From Neobacillus ginsengisoli (GTDB lineage Bacteria > Bacillota > Bacilli > Bacillales_B > DSM-18226): a stretch of 64,000 bases of DNA. The position numbers and the translations under genes are program-made. Positions within the stretch are counted from its first letter, which is position 1. Every line of letters starts with the position of its first letter. Under the pieces are notes generated by a model. The model had not been told where the DNA came from, did no database searches, and worked only from the letters and a program-made list of their open reading frames with translations. The stretch is taken from the NCBI RefSeq assembly GCF_030813055.1, contig NZ_JAUSTW010000010.1, forward strand, positions 1 through 64,000, written 5' to 3'. This document shows, in pieces, positions 35,188 to 43,700 of the stretch.

Positions 35188-35949
35188 TTAAAACCTTAGT
35201 GACAAGCAGCTCAATCCGCCATCTAATTTTCGGAATTCAGACATATCTAATTCAATCGTTTCGTATCCGGCCTCATTAATTATTTGTTTTGTTTTCGGGT
35301 ATCCTGACGGAATAATGACATAGTCATTCACTCGGATACAATTTGCTGCGTACTCTTCCTCCGGGGGTACTATAATTTTTTTATAGGATTGAAAATCAGG
35401 ATGATCAATAAATTCACCCGCCACCACTACCGTTTGATTCCCTAAATAAGAAATTCCTGTTTTCAAATGGAAAAACTTATCTAATTGAACAATGGTGGCA
35501 TCGTAGTTTTCTAATTCTAAAAGGGCCTTCAGTTGTTCAGCCCCCTCCAAATTGGTCCTCGCAGACAGACCAATATAAAAATGGCGATCAATTTGCAAAA
35601 TATCCCCGCCATCAAGTGTCCCTGGAGATTTGATATAATACATGTTTTCGTAATGAGATTTTAAAACCTGCCCCATCTCGATAACTTCTCTATTCCGTGA
35701 AGCTGCTCCCGGATTGGAAATGATGGCAAACCCGGGTGTCAAGACTGCTGTATCTTCCACGAATGTAGAGTCTGGAAAATCTGCATGACCCGGTAGAACG
35801 GTTACCTCTACGCCGCATGTTTTCAGTGCTTCAATATAGGCTCCGTGCTGCTTTAATGCTTTTTCATAGTCAGGTACTCCGAGATTGGAAGTGGTTAATC
35901 CATTGATATAGCTCTCACCGGGAATTCTGACGATCGTATTTTTAAACAT
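35188..35949 (-). CDS. Dimethylarginine dimethylaminohydrolase (DDAH)-like enzyme
   Basis: 253 residues of the pentein (amidinotransferase) fold. Substrate and catalytic elements are present: FPDSTFVEDTAVL, GTLDGGDILQ (the acid), DKFFHLKTGISYL (catalytic histidine) and GGLSCLSLRF with the nucleophile C248. This is the DDAH pattern as in Pseudomonas aeruginosa, which hydrolyses methylated arginines to citrulline and methylamines. Start at 35949 follows AAGGAGGAG. It lies 17 bases downstream of a second pentein gene and upstream of an amino acid permease. The exact substrate (methylarginine or another guanidino compound) is not provable here. Confidence 0.85.
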   Translation of the reverse strand: MFKNTIVRIPGESYINGLTTSNLGVPDYEKALKQHGAYIEALKTCGVEVTVLPGHADFPDSTFVEDTAVLTPGFAIISNPGAASRNREVIEMGQVLKSHYENMYYIKSPGTLDGGDILQIDRHFYIGLSARTNLEGAEQLKALLELENYDATIVQLDKFFHLKTGISYLGNQTVVVAGEFIDHPDFQSYKKIIVPPEEEYAANCIRVNDYVIIPSGYPKTKQIINEAGYETIELDMSEFRKLDGGLSCLSLRF

Positions 35950-35966
35950 GTTAACTCCTCCTTGAA

Positions 35967-36839
35967 TTATCTGCGGATAACAGGGCATGTAAGGCACGTC
36001 GGGCCGCCTGTTCCTAAATAAGAGATTTCATTTCCTTCATACTCATAAACCGTTGCCCCTGCCTCGATTAATTTTTGTTTTGTGTAAGAGCCTTCAGATA
36101 CCATCACACAAACTCGAGGTGCGAGCGCCAGCACATTACAGCCCAACCGATGATATTCGTCCTCCGGAACTTCAATCATCTTTATGCCGCGTTCGATCAG
36201 AAGCTGTCGTAAAAACACAGGCATTAATCTTGAGTAAACGACTGCTAGATCATCATCTACTAAACTAATAATCGACATGAGATGGAGACATTCATCCTCC
36301 CCTTGATCATGTGGAAGCGGGACAACAATCAATTCATCTACTAAATCCTTGGTCATTTCTCGAATTTGCCGGATTGCCTCATCATTCGTCCGGTAGCCGC
36401 GGCCGACAAGTAGTGTTCGGTCATCGAGCCACACCAGATCTCCCCCATCGGAGACAGCTTCTCCAGTTAGTTCTCCCAGTATAGGAATCTCTTTTTCCCG
36501 TAAAAATTGTTTATAAACCGCTGCTTCAGGCTGACGAAGTTTTTTTCCCGATTTTAAAATAATCGCCCCTTTTTTCGTGAACTTAACGGGGTCATGGACA
36601 TAAAGGGAATCTAAACCAACCGCTTCCGAAGCGGGTAAATATTCAATCTGTTCCACATGCTGCTTAAGTATCGAAATAAACTGTTCATATTCTTGCTGTG
36701 CTTTTAAAAAATTCGGCTCCTGAAAATAGTTGAATCTCTCCCATTCTTTACTTAAATGCTCTTGATCTAGAAAAGCATCTTTCGGATGTTTCACAATCAC
36801 TGAATTTAATTTTTTATGCATTGATTGACTATAATGCAA
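35967..36839 (-). CDS. Arginine deiminase/amidinotransferase-fold enzyme
   Basis: 290 residues of the pentein fold, distinct from the DDAH next door. VHDPVKF, VSDGGDLVWLDDRTLLVGRGYR, DECLHLMSIISLVDD (catalytic histidine) and GGPTCLTCPVIRR (nucleophile cysteine near the C-terminus) indicate an active hydrolase or transferase. The start chosen is TTG at 36839, eight bases after GGAG; the ATG six codons later (36821) has no ribosome binding site. It is the first gene of the operon, divergent from an IclR regulator. It may act on citrulline-, arginine- or agmatine-like compounds. The precise reaction is unknown. Confidence 0.75.
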   Translation of the reverse strand: MHYSQSMHKKLNSVIVKHPKDAFLDQEHLSKEWERFNYFQEPNFLKAQQEYEQFISILKQHVEQIEYLPASEAVGLDSLYVHDPVKFTKKGAIILKSGKKLRQPEAAVYKQFLREKEIPILGELTGEAVSDGGDLVWLDDRTLLVGRGYRTNDEAIRQIREMTKDLVDELIVVPLPHDQGEDECLHLMSIISLVDDDLAVVYSRLMPVFLRQLLIERGIKMIEVPEDEYHRLGCNVLALAPRVCVMVSEGSYTKQKLIEAGATVYEYEGNEISYLGTGGPTCLTCPVIRR

Positions 36840-36901
36840 TCCTCTCTCTCCTTTCCGTATAGTGGAATTCAATTCCTCTAGAAGGAAATTTTATAATTAT
36901 G

Positions 36902-36930
36902 ATATTATAATAGCAAGAAATTAATGTCAA
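36902..36930 (-). promoter_or_regulatory. Promoter of the amidinohydrolase operon
   Basis: On the minus strand TTGACA (complement of 36925-36930), then TAATAT after 17 bases (complement of 36902-36907), overlapping an alternative TATAAT after 15. It lies in the region shared with the divergent iclR-type gene, where the regulator would be expected to bind. Confidence 0.7.
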
Positions 36931-37013
36931 TATATTTCGAATTTACTAAATACTCTAGCGATTAACTTTTTACCAAAAATAGTAGATAATAGATTGGAAT
37001 AGGAGCTGATTAT

Positions 37014-37751
37014 ATGCAAACGATTGATCGAGCTATGCAAGTAATCAAGGTTCTTGCTGGAAGCGAAACAAAAAAATGGCTCTCGATTACTGATTTATCT
37101 AAGGAATGCGACCTGCCGGTAAGCACGATGCATCGGCTTTTACAATCATTGAAGACACACGGGCTGATTCAACAGGATCCTGAACTAAAACTTTATTCGA
37201 TGGGGAACACTTGGTTAGAGTATGGTTTGCAGATGTATGATACCTTTGATTTCGTAGGGCTGGTTCGACCTGAAATGGAAAAATTAATGTATGAAGTGGA
37301 AGAAAGTGTGTATTTTAGTAAACCAATTGGCTTGGAATCCTTAATAGTGGAAAGAATAGATTGTCTGCATAACCCCATTCGCATTTATGACCAGTTAGGT
37401 ATTCGCATCCCGCTAAACATTGGGGCTGCCAATAAAGTCATGCTAGCTCACATGCCTCCTAAAGAAGCTTTAAAAGTCGTGAATTCACTTGTACCTGAAC
37501 AGGAAAGAGATGATTTTTTACTATTGCTGAAGCTAATCCGAAAAGAAGGCTACCGGGTGAGTCACGGTGAGAAAACAAAGGGTACTTCATCTGTTGCAGT
37601 ACCGCTGTTTAATAAATTAAATGAGCTAATCGGTGCACTAAGTATCGGCTATGTCAATTTCAATGTCACAGCGGAAAGACAAGCCCTTTTAATTGAAAAA
37701 GTAATGGAATATGGGATGAGAATTTCTACTAAATTAGGGTACAAATCTTAG
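37014..37751 (+). CDS. IclR family transcriptional regulator
   Basis: 245 residues: N-terminal winged helix (AMQVIKVLAG, LSITDLSKECDLPVSTMHRLL, HGLIQQDPELKLYSMG) and the C-terminal IclR effector domain (about 75-245) with IPLNIGAANKVMLAHM and GTSSVAVPLFN. It is transcribed divergently from the DDAH operon with 174 bases between, so it most likely regulates that operon in response to its substrate. AGGAG lies eight bases before the ATG. Confidence 0.9.
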   Translation: MQTIDRAMQVIKVLAGSETKKWLSITDLSKECDLPVSTMHRLLQSLKTHGLIQQDPELKLYSMGNTWLEYGLQMYDTFDFVGLVRPEMEKLMYEVEESVYFSKPIGLESLIVERIDCLHNPIRIYDQLGIRIPLNIGAANKVMLAHMPPKEALKVVNSLVPEQERDDFLLLLKLIRKEGYRVSHGEKTKGTSSVAVPLFNKLNELIGALSIGYVNFNVTAERQALLIEKVMEYGMRISTKLGYKS

Positions 37752-37753
37752 AC

Positions 37754-37796
37754 CAATAGGGGGTGACCATTTGTGTCATCCCCTATTTCTTTTTGG
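37754..37796 (+). terminator. Terminator of the iclR-type gene
   Basis: AATAGGGGGTGAC pairs with GTCATCCCCTATT around a short loop, followed by TCTTTTT. Confidence 0.85.
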
Positions 37797-37894
37797 AGGT
37801 ATACAAATTCTTTACACATCTTTAACACTAGGTTTAGAAAAGATTCTCATTTCTCTAATACAATGAAGTTAACTAAACCTATTGGAGGGATTGG

Positions 37895-39238
37895 ATGAAG
37901 ATTACCGTTGCCGGAGCAGGTTATGTAGGATTAGTCACAAGTGCTTGTTTAGCTGAATTAGGACACATTGTGACTTGCATAGACATTCAAAAAGATAAAA
38001 TTAACATGCTTCAAAACGGACGTTCTCCGATTTATGAGCCCGGGCTGGAGTCACTTTTAGAAAAAAATCTGCGTAACGGTCAGCTGCAGTTTACCATTAA
38101 TCCTCATCGTGCCTATTCAGAAGCTGATATCATTTTTATAGCGGTCGGTACGCCCGAAATGCAGGATGGCTCAGTGGACCTAAAATACATCCATGTGGTT
38201 TCTCATACGATCGCCCATTATATCGAAAAGGATGTAATTGTCTGTACAAAAAGCACGGTTCCAGTCGGTACGAACGACCTCATTCAAGAAATCATTCACA
38301 GCCGTAAACCTCCAAATCTTTGTGCAGAGGTGGTCTCCAACCCTGAGTTTCTTCGGGAAGGCTCTGCTGTCATTGATTTTTTTCAGGGAGACCGCATCGT
38401 GATTGGCACCGACAACCCTGAAACGGCATCCACTCTGGAACAACTTTATCTTCCATTGAAAATCCCGATCATCAAAACGGACATCAAAAGTGCAGAAATG
38501 ATTAAATACGCTTCCAATGCATTTTTAGCAACCAAGATTAGCTTTATTAATGAAATTGCAAACCTTTGTGAAAAAGTCGGAGCTGATATCGAAGAAGTTG
38601 CTGATGGAATTGGCCGGGATAAACGGATTGGTCATCATTTTCTCAAAGCAGGGATAGGATTTGGCGGCTCCTGTTTTCCTAAAGATACAAAAGCATTAGT
38701 GCAGCTTGCGGGAAATGCGGATCACCCCTTTGAATTGCTGGAGGCTGTCATGAAGGTAAATAACCGGCAACAATTTCTTCCCGTTTTAATTGCAAAGGAA
38801 ACGATAGGTTCGTTAAAAGATAAAAAAATAGCCCTGCTCGGTCTCGCATTTAAACCGGATACCGATGATGTTCGTGGGTCTGCCTCTTTAACGATTGTCA
38901 AAGAATTGCTCGCGGAAGGTGCCGTAGTCAGAGCCTATGACCCCGCTGCGATACCCAATGCTCAGAAGATTTTAGGTGACACAATTGAGTACGCTTACGA
39001 CATTCGCTTTGCTCTTCAAGATACCGATCTTGCGATTATTGCCACTGAATGGGAACAAATCAAGCATGTCCCATTGGATGTATATCGCACCTTTATGAAA
39101 AATCCGATTGTGATTGATGGGCGAAATTGTTATCCCCTCGATAAAGTTCAAAAGTATCCGATGACTTATATTTCAATAGGAAGACCTGCCGTTAATAAAG
39201 CTCAACAGCATGATGATCTACGATTGAATAATTTATAA
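37895..39238 (+). CDS. ugd: UDP-glucose 6-dehydrogenase
   Basis: 447 residues. N-terminal NAD site GAGYVGLVTSACLAELGH (residues 7-24), then CTKSTVPVGT, NPEFLREGSA and the catalytic cysteine in GFGGSCFPKDTKAL, and the C-terminal UDP-binding domain with LGLAFKPDTDDVRGS. It oxidises UDP-glucose to UDP-glucuronate (TuaD/Ugd type). It starts eight to nine bases after GGAGGG and is the first of three genes with a PAP2 phosphatase and a GT4 glycosyltransferase. Teichuronic acid genes are not adjacent, so the glucuronate is probably used by the glycosyltransferase here. Confidence 0.95.
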   Translation: MKITVAGAGYVGLVTSACLAELGHIVTCIDIQKDKINMLQNGRSPIYEPGLESLLEKNLRNGQLQFTINPHRAYSEADIIFIAVGTPEMQDGSVDLKYIHVVSHTIAHYIEKDVIVCTKSTVPVGTNDLIQEIIHSRKPPNLCAEVVSNPEFLREGSAVIDFFQGDRIVIGTDNPETASTLEQLYLPLKIPIIKTDIKSAEMIKYASNAFLATKISFINEIANLCEKVGADIEEVADGIGRDKRIGHHFLKAGIGFGGSCFPKDTKALVQLAGNADHPFELLEAVMKVNNRQQFLPVLIAKETIGSLKDKKIALLGLAFKPDTDDVRGSASLTIVKELLAEGAVVRAYDPAAIPNAQKILGDTIEYAYDIRFALQDTDLAIIATEWEQIKHVPLDVYRTFMKNPIVIDGRNCYPLDKVQKYPMTYISIGRPAVNKAQQHDDLRLNNL

Positions 39239-39251
39239 AGGGGAAGTGACC

Positions 39252-39785
39252 ATGATAAGAATGATAAATGTATTTTATGGCTTCGAATGCCGATTACTGC
39301 AAAAGGTCAATCGCCATTTTGATAAAAAGCTGTTAAATCTATTTTTCCGCTCAGTCACACATCTAGGAGGAGCAAGATTTACAATTGCCGTCACGTTTCT
39401 CCTCCTTTTCTTATCGCCAAGGGGTGCCGTAAGATTAACTGCTATATCCAGTGCCCTTGCATTAACAGCCAGTCATATACCTGTACATTTTGTTAAGCAG
39501 CTTTTTCCGCGAAAAAGACCCTATTTGATAGTGGAGAAAACGAAGTTCCCAGAAAATCCATTACAGGATCATTCATTTCCTTCGGGCCATACAACGGCGA
39601 TTTTCTCCGTTGTAATACCATATGTATTATTCATTCCGCAGCTTTCTTATGTCTTAATACCATTAGGGCTTTTTACAGGGTTATCGAGAATATACTTAGG
39701 TCTTCACTATCCCTCAGACGTTATCGCCGGCGGCATTCTTGGAACATGTACCGGTATCCTAAGCTTTTATCTATTATGTATTTGA
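39252..39785 (+). CDS. PAP2-family membrane phosphatase
   Basis: 177 residues with about five membrane helices. The three phosphatase motifs are present: KQLFPRKRP (motif 1), PSGHTTA (motif 2) and SRIYLGLHYPSDVIAGG (motif 3, with the catalytic histidine and aspartate). Such enzymes dephosphorylate phosphatidate, undecaprenyl diphosphate or similar lipids outside the membrane. The start at 39252 follows AAGGGGA. It is 13 bases after ugd and 24 before the glycosyltransferase, consistent with a role in a glycolipid pathway, for example making diacylglycerol or recycling a lipid carrier. Confidence 0.88.
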   Translation: MIRMINVFYGFECRLLQKVNRHFDKKLLNLFFRSVTHLGGARFTIAVTFLLLFLSPRGAVRLTAISSALALTASHIPVHFVKQLFPRKRPYLIVEKTKFPENPLQDHSFPSGHTTAIFSVVIPYVLFIPQLSYVLIPLGLFTGLSRIYLGLHYPSDVIAGGILGTCTGILSFYLLCI

Positions 39786-39809
39786 AAAAACAAGGTTAGG
39801 AGGGATGAG

Positions 39810-40952
39810 ATGAAACTGGCGATTTTCACAGATACCTTTTACCCGGATATCAACGGAGCGGCCCGCACACTTAAACGATTTTGCCATTATCTAGATGCGC
39901 AAAACATCTCCTTTAAAGTCTTTGCACCGGATTCTTATCCGAGCGAATATGCGTCAAGCCATATTTATCGTTTAAAAAGCCTCTCCTTTTTCTTATATCC
40001 TGAATGCCGTCTCGCTTTACCGAACCTTCACCGTATCAAGTCAGAATTACAAAGTTTCGCGCCGGATTTGATTCACGTTGCAACGCCGTTTAACATTGGC
40101 CTTTGCGGCGTTTATTTTGCGAAAAAATTGAATATCCCACTAGTCGGCTCCTATCACACCGACTTCGATCATTATTTACACTACTACGACCTTCAATTTC
40201 TTTCTAAAATCCTCTGGAAATATATGAATTGGTTCCATCGATCCTGTGAAAAATTATTTGTTCCCTCCAATGAAACATTAGAGCAGCTCAAACAGCACGG
40301 ATTTTCGAATCTGGAAATTTGGCCTAGAGGGGTTGATTGTCAGGTTTTTCATCCCTTTTATGATAAAAAAGCGGTCCGAAAGCACTACGGAGTTTCGAAA
40401 AAATACCTCCTAACCTATGTTGGAAGGTTAGCACCTGAAAAAGATGTTCACACTCTTCTTGCTGTTGCCAAATCGTTGCCGCCTGAACTAAATGAAAACA
40501 TTCACTGGTTCGTTATTGGTGATGGTCCTTTGCGTGAAGAACTTGAAAAAGAAGCCCCGCTAAACATGAGTTTTACCGGTTACTTAAAAGGAGAAAAATT
40601 AGCAGAGGTCTATTCTGCTTCGGATTTATTCGTTTTTCCATCTGCAACTGAAACGTTTGGCAACGTGGTCCTTGAAGCGCTGGCCAGCGGCACACCTGTT
40701 ATTGGAGCCAATGCCGGGGGCGTTAAAAACATCGTGAAACCGGGGGAGAATGGGTACTTGTGCAAACCGGGATATGTACCTGAGTTTGCCGGGGCCATCG
40801 CCAGGCTGCTAAACAATGAGAGCTTACGAAAGCAAATGGGTTGGGAAGGAAGAAATTATGCTTTAGAGCAAAAATGGGATAAAATTTTTGAAAATTTACT
40901 TTGGCATTATTCAGCTGTTATCGAAGAGATTAAGTCAAAAAAATATGCGTGA
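39810..40952 (+). CDS. GT4 glycosyltransferase (MgtA/glycolipid-type)
   Basis: 380 residues with a GT-B fold. N-terminal domain starts IFTDTFYPDINGAARTLKRF with PDLIHVATPFNIG and GSYHTDFDHYL. C-terminal domain has YVGRLAPEKDV and the E-x7-E motif in ATETFGNVVLEALASG. It resembles bacterial GT4 enzymes that transfer a sugar to diacylglycerol or glycolipids (MgtA, Ugt-like). With a UDP-glucuronate-making enzyme in the same operon, glucuronosyl-lipid synthesis is a reasonable inference. AGGAGG lies eight bases before ATG. The operon ends at 40989-41025. Confidence 0.85.
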   Translation: MKLAIFTDTFYPDINGAARTLKRFCHYLDAQNISFKVFAPDSYPSEYASSHIYRLKSLSFFLYPECRLALPNLHRIKSELQSFAPDLIHVATPFNIGLCGVYFAKKLNIPLVGSYHTDFDHYLHYYDLQFLSKILWKYMNWFHRSCEKLFVPSNETLEQLKQHGFSNLEIWPRGVDCQVFHPFYDKKAVRKHYGVSKKYLLTYVGRLAPEKDVHTLLAVAKSLPPELNENIHWFVIGDGPLREELEKEAPLNMSFTGYLKGEKLAEVYSASDLFVFPSATETFGNVVLEALASGTPVIGANAGGVKNIVKPGENGYLCKPGYVPEFAGAIARLLNNESLRKQMGWEGRNYALEQKWDKIFENLLWHYSAVIEEIKSKKYA

Positions 40953-40988
40953 ATGCTTAGTCCAGTCCATGACGCCTCTAAATATGAG

Positions 40989-41025
40989 AAAACGACTACC
41001 TTACTAATCCTTGGTAGTCGTTTTT
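40989..41025. terminator. Bidirectional terminator
   Basis: AAAACGACTACC and GGTAGTCGTTTTT form a perfect stem. It ends the ugd operon rightward, and on the minus strand it overlaps the last codons of the TfoX-like gene. Confidence 0.9.
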
Positions 41026-41387
41026 GCTTTCTTTTTCTTAGCTGATACCTTCTCAGGCATTTTTTCCACCCATTTGATGGACTGTTGAATCCATTCCTTT
41101 ATTTTATCCGGTTCTTCACGCCACTTCTCTGGGAACACGACATACTCCTTCATCGGTCTTCCCTGCATCGGCGAGAATTCGGCTGCCCCTTCCTCCTCCA
41201 AAAGTCGAAGTCGTTCATTTTCTGGCAGTCTGACAAAAATATGGATTCCGTATAAGCCGGCAAACATATTCCCATTGATAAAACTAGCAAGGTTTCCAAA
41301 CATCGGCTTAATCATGATACGCGGGTCAACAGGTATAACAGAAGCAAAAAATGCTTTTGACTCTTCAACCGGCTTCGGCATCGGCAT
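41004..41387 (-). CDS. TfoX N-terminal domain protein
   Basis: 127 residues. The TfoX/Sxy N-terminal fold is shown by IMIKPMFGNLASFINGNMFAG, then HIFVRLPE and the end GRPMKEYVVFPEKW. A lysine-rich tail (SAKKKKAKTTTKD) follows. In Gram-positive bacteria this stand-alone domain has no proven role; competence regulation is known only for proteobacterial full-length TfoX. Start at 41387 follows GGGGGAG; a longer frame extends into repeat copy F but has no supporting signals. Confidence 0.75.
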   Translation of the reverse strand: MPMPKPVEESKAFFASVIPVDPRIMIKPMFGNLASFINGNMFAGLYGIHIFVRLPENERLRLLEEEGAAEFSPMQGRPMKEYVVFPEKWREEPDKIKEWIQQSIKWVEKMPEKVSAKKKKAKTTTKD

Positions 41388-41458
41388 AAAAGCTCCCCCT
41401 TTCATAAATCCATTAATATTATAACTTTTCCAGTACTGACAAGTTACATACAAAAACA

Positions 41459-41516
41459 CCGTCCACTGGATATGGACATTTCAAGTGAACTGTCCACAAA
41501 CGGTGCCTGTCACCGC
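41459..41516. repeat. Dispersed palindromic element, copy F
   Basis: GTCCACTGGATATGGACATTTCAAGTGAACTGTCC (positions 41461-41495; arms GGACA and TGTCC), then ACAAACGGTGCCTGTCACCG. It lies in the divergent promoter region between the TfoX-like gene and ytaF, the only copy not near a gene end. Confidence 0.8.
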
Positions 41517-41589
41517 AGTTTTTATTTAGGCACTTTCAGGACCATTTTGCATACAAATAGAAAATAATGCTTCCTAGGAGGATCCAAAC

Positions 41590-42219
41590 ATGCATTGGTT
41601 AACAATATTGCTAATAGGTGTCGCAGCCAACCTTGACAACTTAGGGATCAGTGTTTCATATGGGCTAAAATCAACACGTATCCCCTTTGTTTCCAATATA
41701 GTTATTGCTGTCATTTCCATGCTCTGTGCCTATATTTCCATTACGGCAGGTGAATATATATCACAATTTATATCGTTAACAGTTGCTAATTACGCAGGTG
41801 GTTTGCTGATTATTTTTCTTGGAGGAAAGTGTGTTGTTGAATCCATCTTCCCTAAATCTTCCCCTGATCCTGAACCTGCATCAGAGCCAGTTCCGGTTAG
41901 GGCTGATTCTAACCTTACAAAGGTTATATCTCAACCGGCTTTAGCTGATATTAATGAGGATAAAGTGATTTCCTTTAAGGAGTCAATATTATTAGGCCTG
42001 GCGCTTGCAATGAATTGTTTAGCGATGGGTTTAGGAGCCGGTTTCACCGGAATATCTCCAATATTAACCACAATCTCTATCGGTGTTTTCTCCCTTATTT
42101 CCATTTTCTTCGGGATAAAAATTGGCAGCAAAATTAGTGACAACCGGGTAGGAAAATACTCAAACATCATCGCAGGGCTCATCCTCATCCTCATCGGCAT
42201 TTATGAAATCATTATTTAA
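41590..42219 (+). CDS. ytaF: Sporulation membrane protein YtaF (MntP/TerC-like transporter fold)
   Basis: 209 residues with six hydrophobic helices in two repeats of three. Each repeat has the conserved NLDNLGIS or MNCLAMGL membrane motif. A 60-residue proline-rich loop (DPEPASEPVPVR) separates them. Length and pattern match YtaF of Bacillus, a sporulation membrane protein related to manganese exporter MntP. AGGAGG lies eight bases before the ATG. Repeat copy G lies between its stop and its terminator. Confidence 0.85.
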   Translation: MHWLTILLIGVAANLDNLGISVSYGLKSTRIPFVSNIVIAVISMLCAYISITAGEYISQFISLTVANYAGGLLIIFLGGKCVVESIFPKSSPDPEPASEPVPVRADSNLTKVISQPALADINEDKVISFKESILLGLALAMNCLAMGLGAGFTGISPILTTISIGVFSLISIFFGIKIGSKISDNRVGKYSNIIAGLILILIGIYEIII

Positions 42220-42224
42220 AGCCT

Positions 42225-42291
42225 ACGGTGCCTGACACCATAAAAAGACACTAATCCACGACCTGTGGACAATATTAGTGTCAGGCACCTA
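42225..42291. repeat. Dispersed palindromic element, copy G (both ends preserved)
   Basis: GGTGCCTGACACC, AAAAAGACACTAA, TCCACGACCTGTGGA, then the inverted end TAGTGTCAGGCACC. The two outer ends are inverted repeats, giving a full-length palindrome of about 65 bases located between ytaF stop and its terminator. Confidence 0.9.
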
Positions 42292-42305
42292 TTGTTAATG
42301 TTTAT

Positions 42306-42340
42306 AAAAAAATTCCTAAGAATATCCTAGGAATTTTTTT
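42306..42340. terminator. Bidirectional terminator
   Basis: AAAAAAATTCCTA and TAGGAATTTTTTT form a stem with A/T tracts on both sides. It serves ytaF (rightward) and the zinc-ribbon gene (leftward). Confidence 0.85.
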
Positions 42341-42345
42341 ATCTA

Positions 42346-42504
42346 TTATTTATGACGGCAGTTTTTGCAAACTTTAATTGTTTGATTTGTTTCCGTTTTA
42401 TGCGGATACAATAGCTTAATCCTTGTCCTTCCGCATAATGGGCAGGTCCCTCTTCCATTCGAAGGCAGGTAGCTGATTGTTTTTCCACGATTCCTCTTTG
42501 CCAT
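42346..42504 (-). CDS. Zinc-ribbon miniprotein (52 aa)
   Basis: A short gene encodes a 52-residue basic protein beginning MAKRNRGKTISYLPSNG with two cysteine pairs, CPLC at residues 21-24 and CKNC at 46-49, giving a four-cysteine zinc-ribbon. AAGGATGG lies upstream of the ATG at 42504 and a strong terminator follows directly after the stop. Small proteins of this type are found in Bacillus and have no known function; nucleic-acid binding is plausible from its charge. Confidence 0.75.
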   Translation of the reverse strand: MAKRNRGKTISYLPSNGRGTCPLCGRTRIKLLYPHKTETNQTIKVCKNCRHK

Positions 42505-42637
42505 TTCCATCCATCCTTAATAAAATTATTCCTGTTTCTCTATCTAATGATGGACTGGCATAAATATTGATAGGCAAACGCTTCTTTTTTCCGTTTCAAG
42601 TTAAATTTACTTTTGTGCTGTTAAAATAAGTCTTCAG

Positions 42638-42853
42638 TTAGCATCTTTTTTCCGCGACTAAATAGCTATCATCCAAAAGAGAATCCTTTTCAAGCAGTTC
42701 TCGAACCTCATTATTGAACACTTCTTTTTTATAATTAACGCTTGTATGCACAACTACCGCTTCAACCCCGACCAATATACACCGATTTAAAGGCTTACTT
42801 TCCCCCGGTTCTTTATCTCTTCCTTCCTCTGCACCTAATAAATCTTGTGCCAT
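42638..42853 (-). CDS. Doubtful hypothetical ORF
   Basis: A 71-codon frame with the plausible stretch RCILVGVEAVVVHTSVNY and an acidic/amphipathic C-terminal helix, but no clear ribosome binding site and no recognised family. It occupies an otherwise empty 441-base gap (42505-42945). It could be a gene relic or a chance frame. Confidence 0.25.
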   Translation of the reverse strand: MAQDLLGAEEGRDKEPGESKPLNRCILVGVEAVVVHTSVNYKKEVFNNEVRELLEKDSLLDDSYLVAEKRC

Positions 42854-42945
42854 AAGATATTATAAATAGCCCTAAAAAATAGTTTAATAATTCCATTATT
42901 ATTTTCATATATATTAATAGGGCAGGAAAGATGTGGTGCTTTCTT

Positions 42946-43482
42946 ATGAAAAAAAATCAACTTCATGACTACTTGTTTCAAAACCTTCAAGAAAGTAATA
43001 TGACGTTTGAACAAGTCTTTGAGCATATCATTACGTTTATGAAAATTAATCCCGATGGCAATTACCGCTTGATGGTTGGAACAGATTCGCAAGTTCATAA
43101 ATCCTATACCGTTTTTATTACTGGAATTGTGATTCAAAATGAAGGAAAAGGTGTTTGGGCTTGTATAAGAAAAGTGATCATATCAAGAAAAATGACGCAG
43201 CTCCACGAGCGGATTTCTCTTGAATTATCATTAACAGAATCGATTGTTTCGATGTTTACCGAAGAAAGAAAAAATCAATTAATCAATATCATTTTACCTT
43301 ATCTGTATCAAGGAGCTACATTTTCAATGGAAGGTCATATCGACATTGGTGCCGGCAAACGAAATAAAACAAGTGAGTTTGTTAAAGAAATGGTTACACG
43401 AATGGAATCAATGGGTGTTGAACCAAAAATAAAACCTGATGCTTTCGTTGCTTCAAGCTATGCCAACCGTTATACAAAATAA
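42946..43482 (+). CDS. ykuK: YkuK family RNase H-like protein (DUF458)
   Basis: 178 residues matching YkuK of Bacillus: MTFEQVFEHIITFMK, then VGTDSQVHKSYTVFITGIV (an RNase H-like first strand with the acidic D), ELSLTESI and HIDIGAGKRNKTSEFV, IKPDAFVASSYANRYTK. The family is a predicted RNase H-fold nuclease of unknown substrate. The start is uncertain: ATG at 42946 gives the best match in length, but the only SD-like sequence (AGGAAAG) is nearer an ATG at 42931. Confidence 0.8.
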   Translation: MKKNQLHDYLFQNLQESNMTFEQVFEHIITFMKINPDGNYRLMVGTDSQVHKSYTVFITGIVIQNEGKGVWACIRKVIISRKMTQLHERISLELSLTESIVSMFTEERKNQLINIILPYLYQGATFSMEGHIDIGAGKRNKTSEFVKEMVTRMESMGVEPKIKPDAFVASSYANRYTK

Positions 43483-43700
43483 CGTCGTTATTTAAGATCT
43501 ATAACCGGCTTCCTCATCTAAAACCCGCTTATATCCCAACTCCCTCTTATACCCTATAATCTATAGATCCCTCAATCTAAATTATTTGATAGTAACGCAT
43601 TAACGCAATGGAGGACTGTCTCCAACTATGGTAATGCACAATAAAACAGCCGGGAATTCCCCATCGCTTTATCATACCAAAAAGTGAAGATCCGTCCTCA

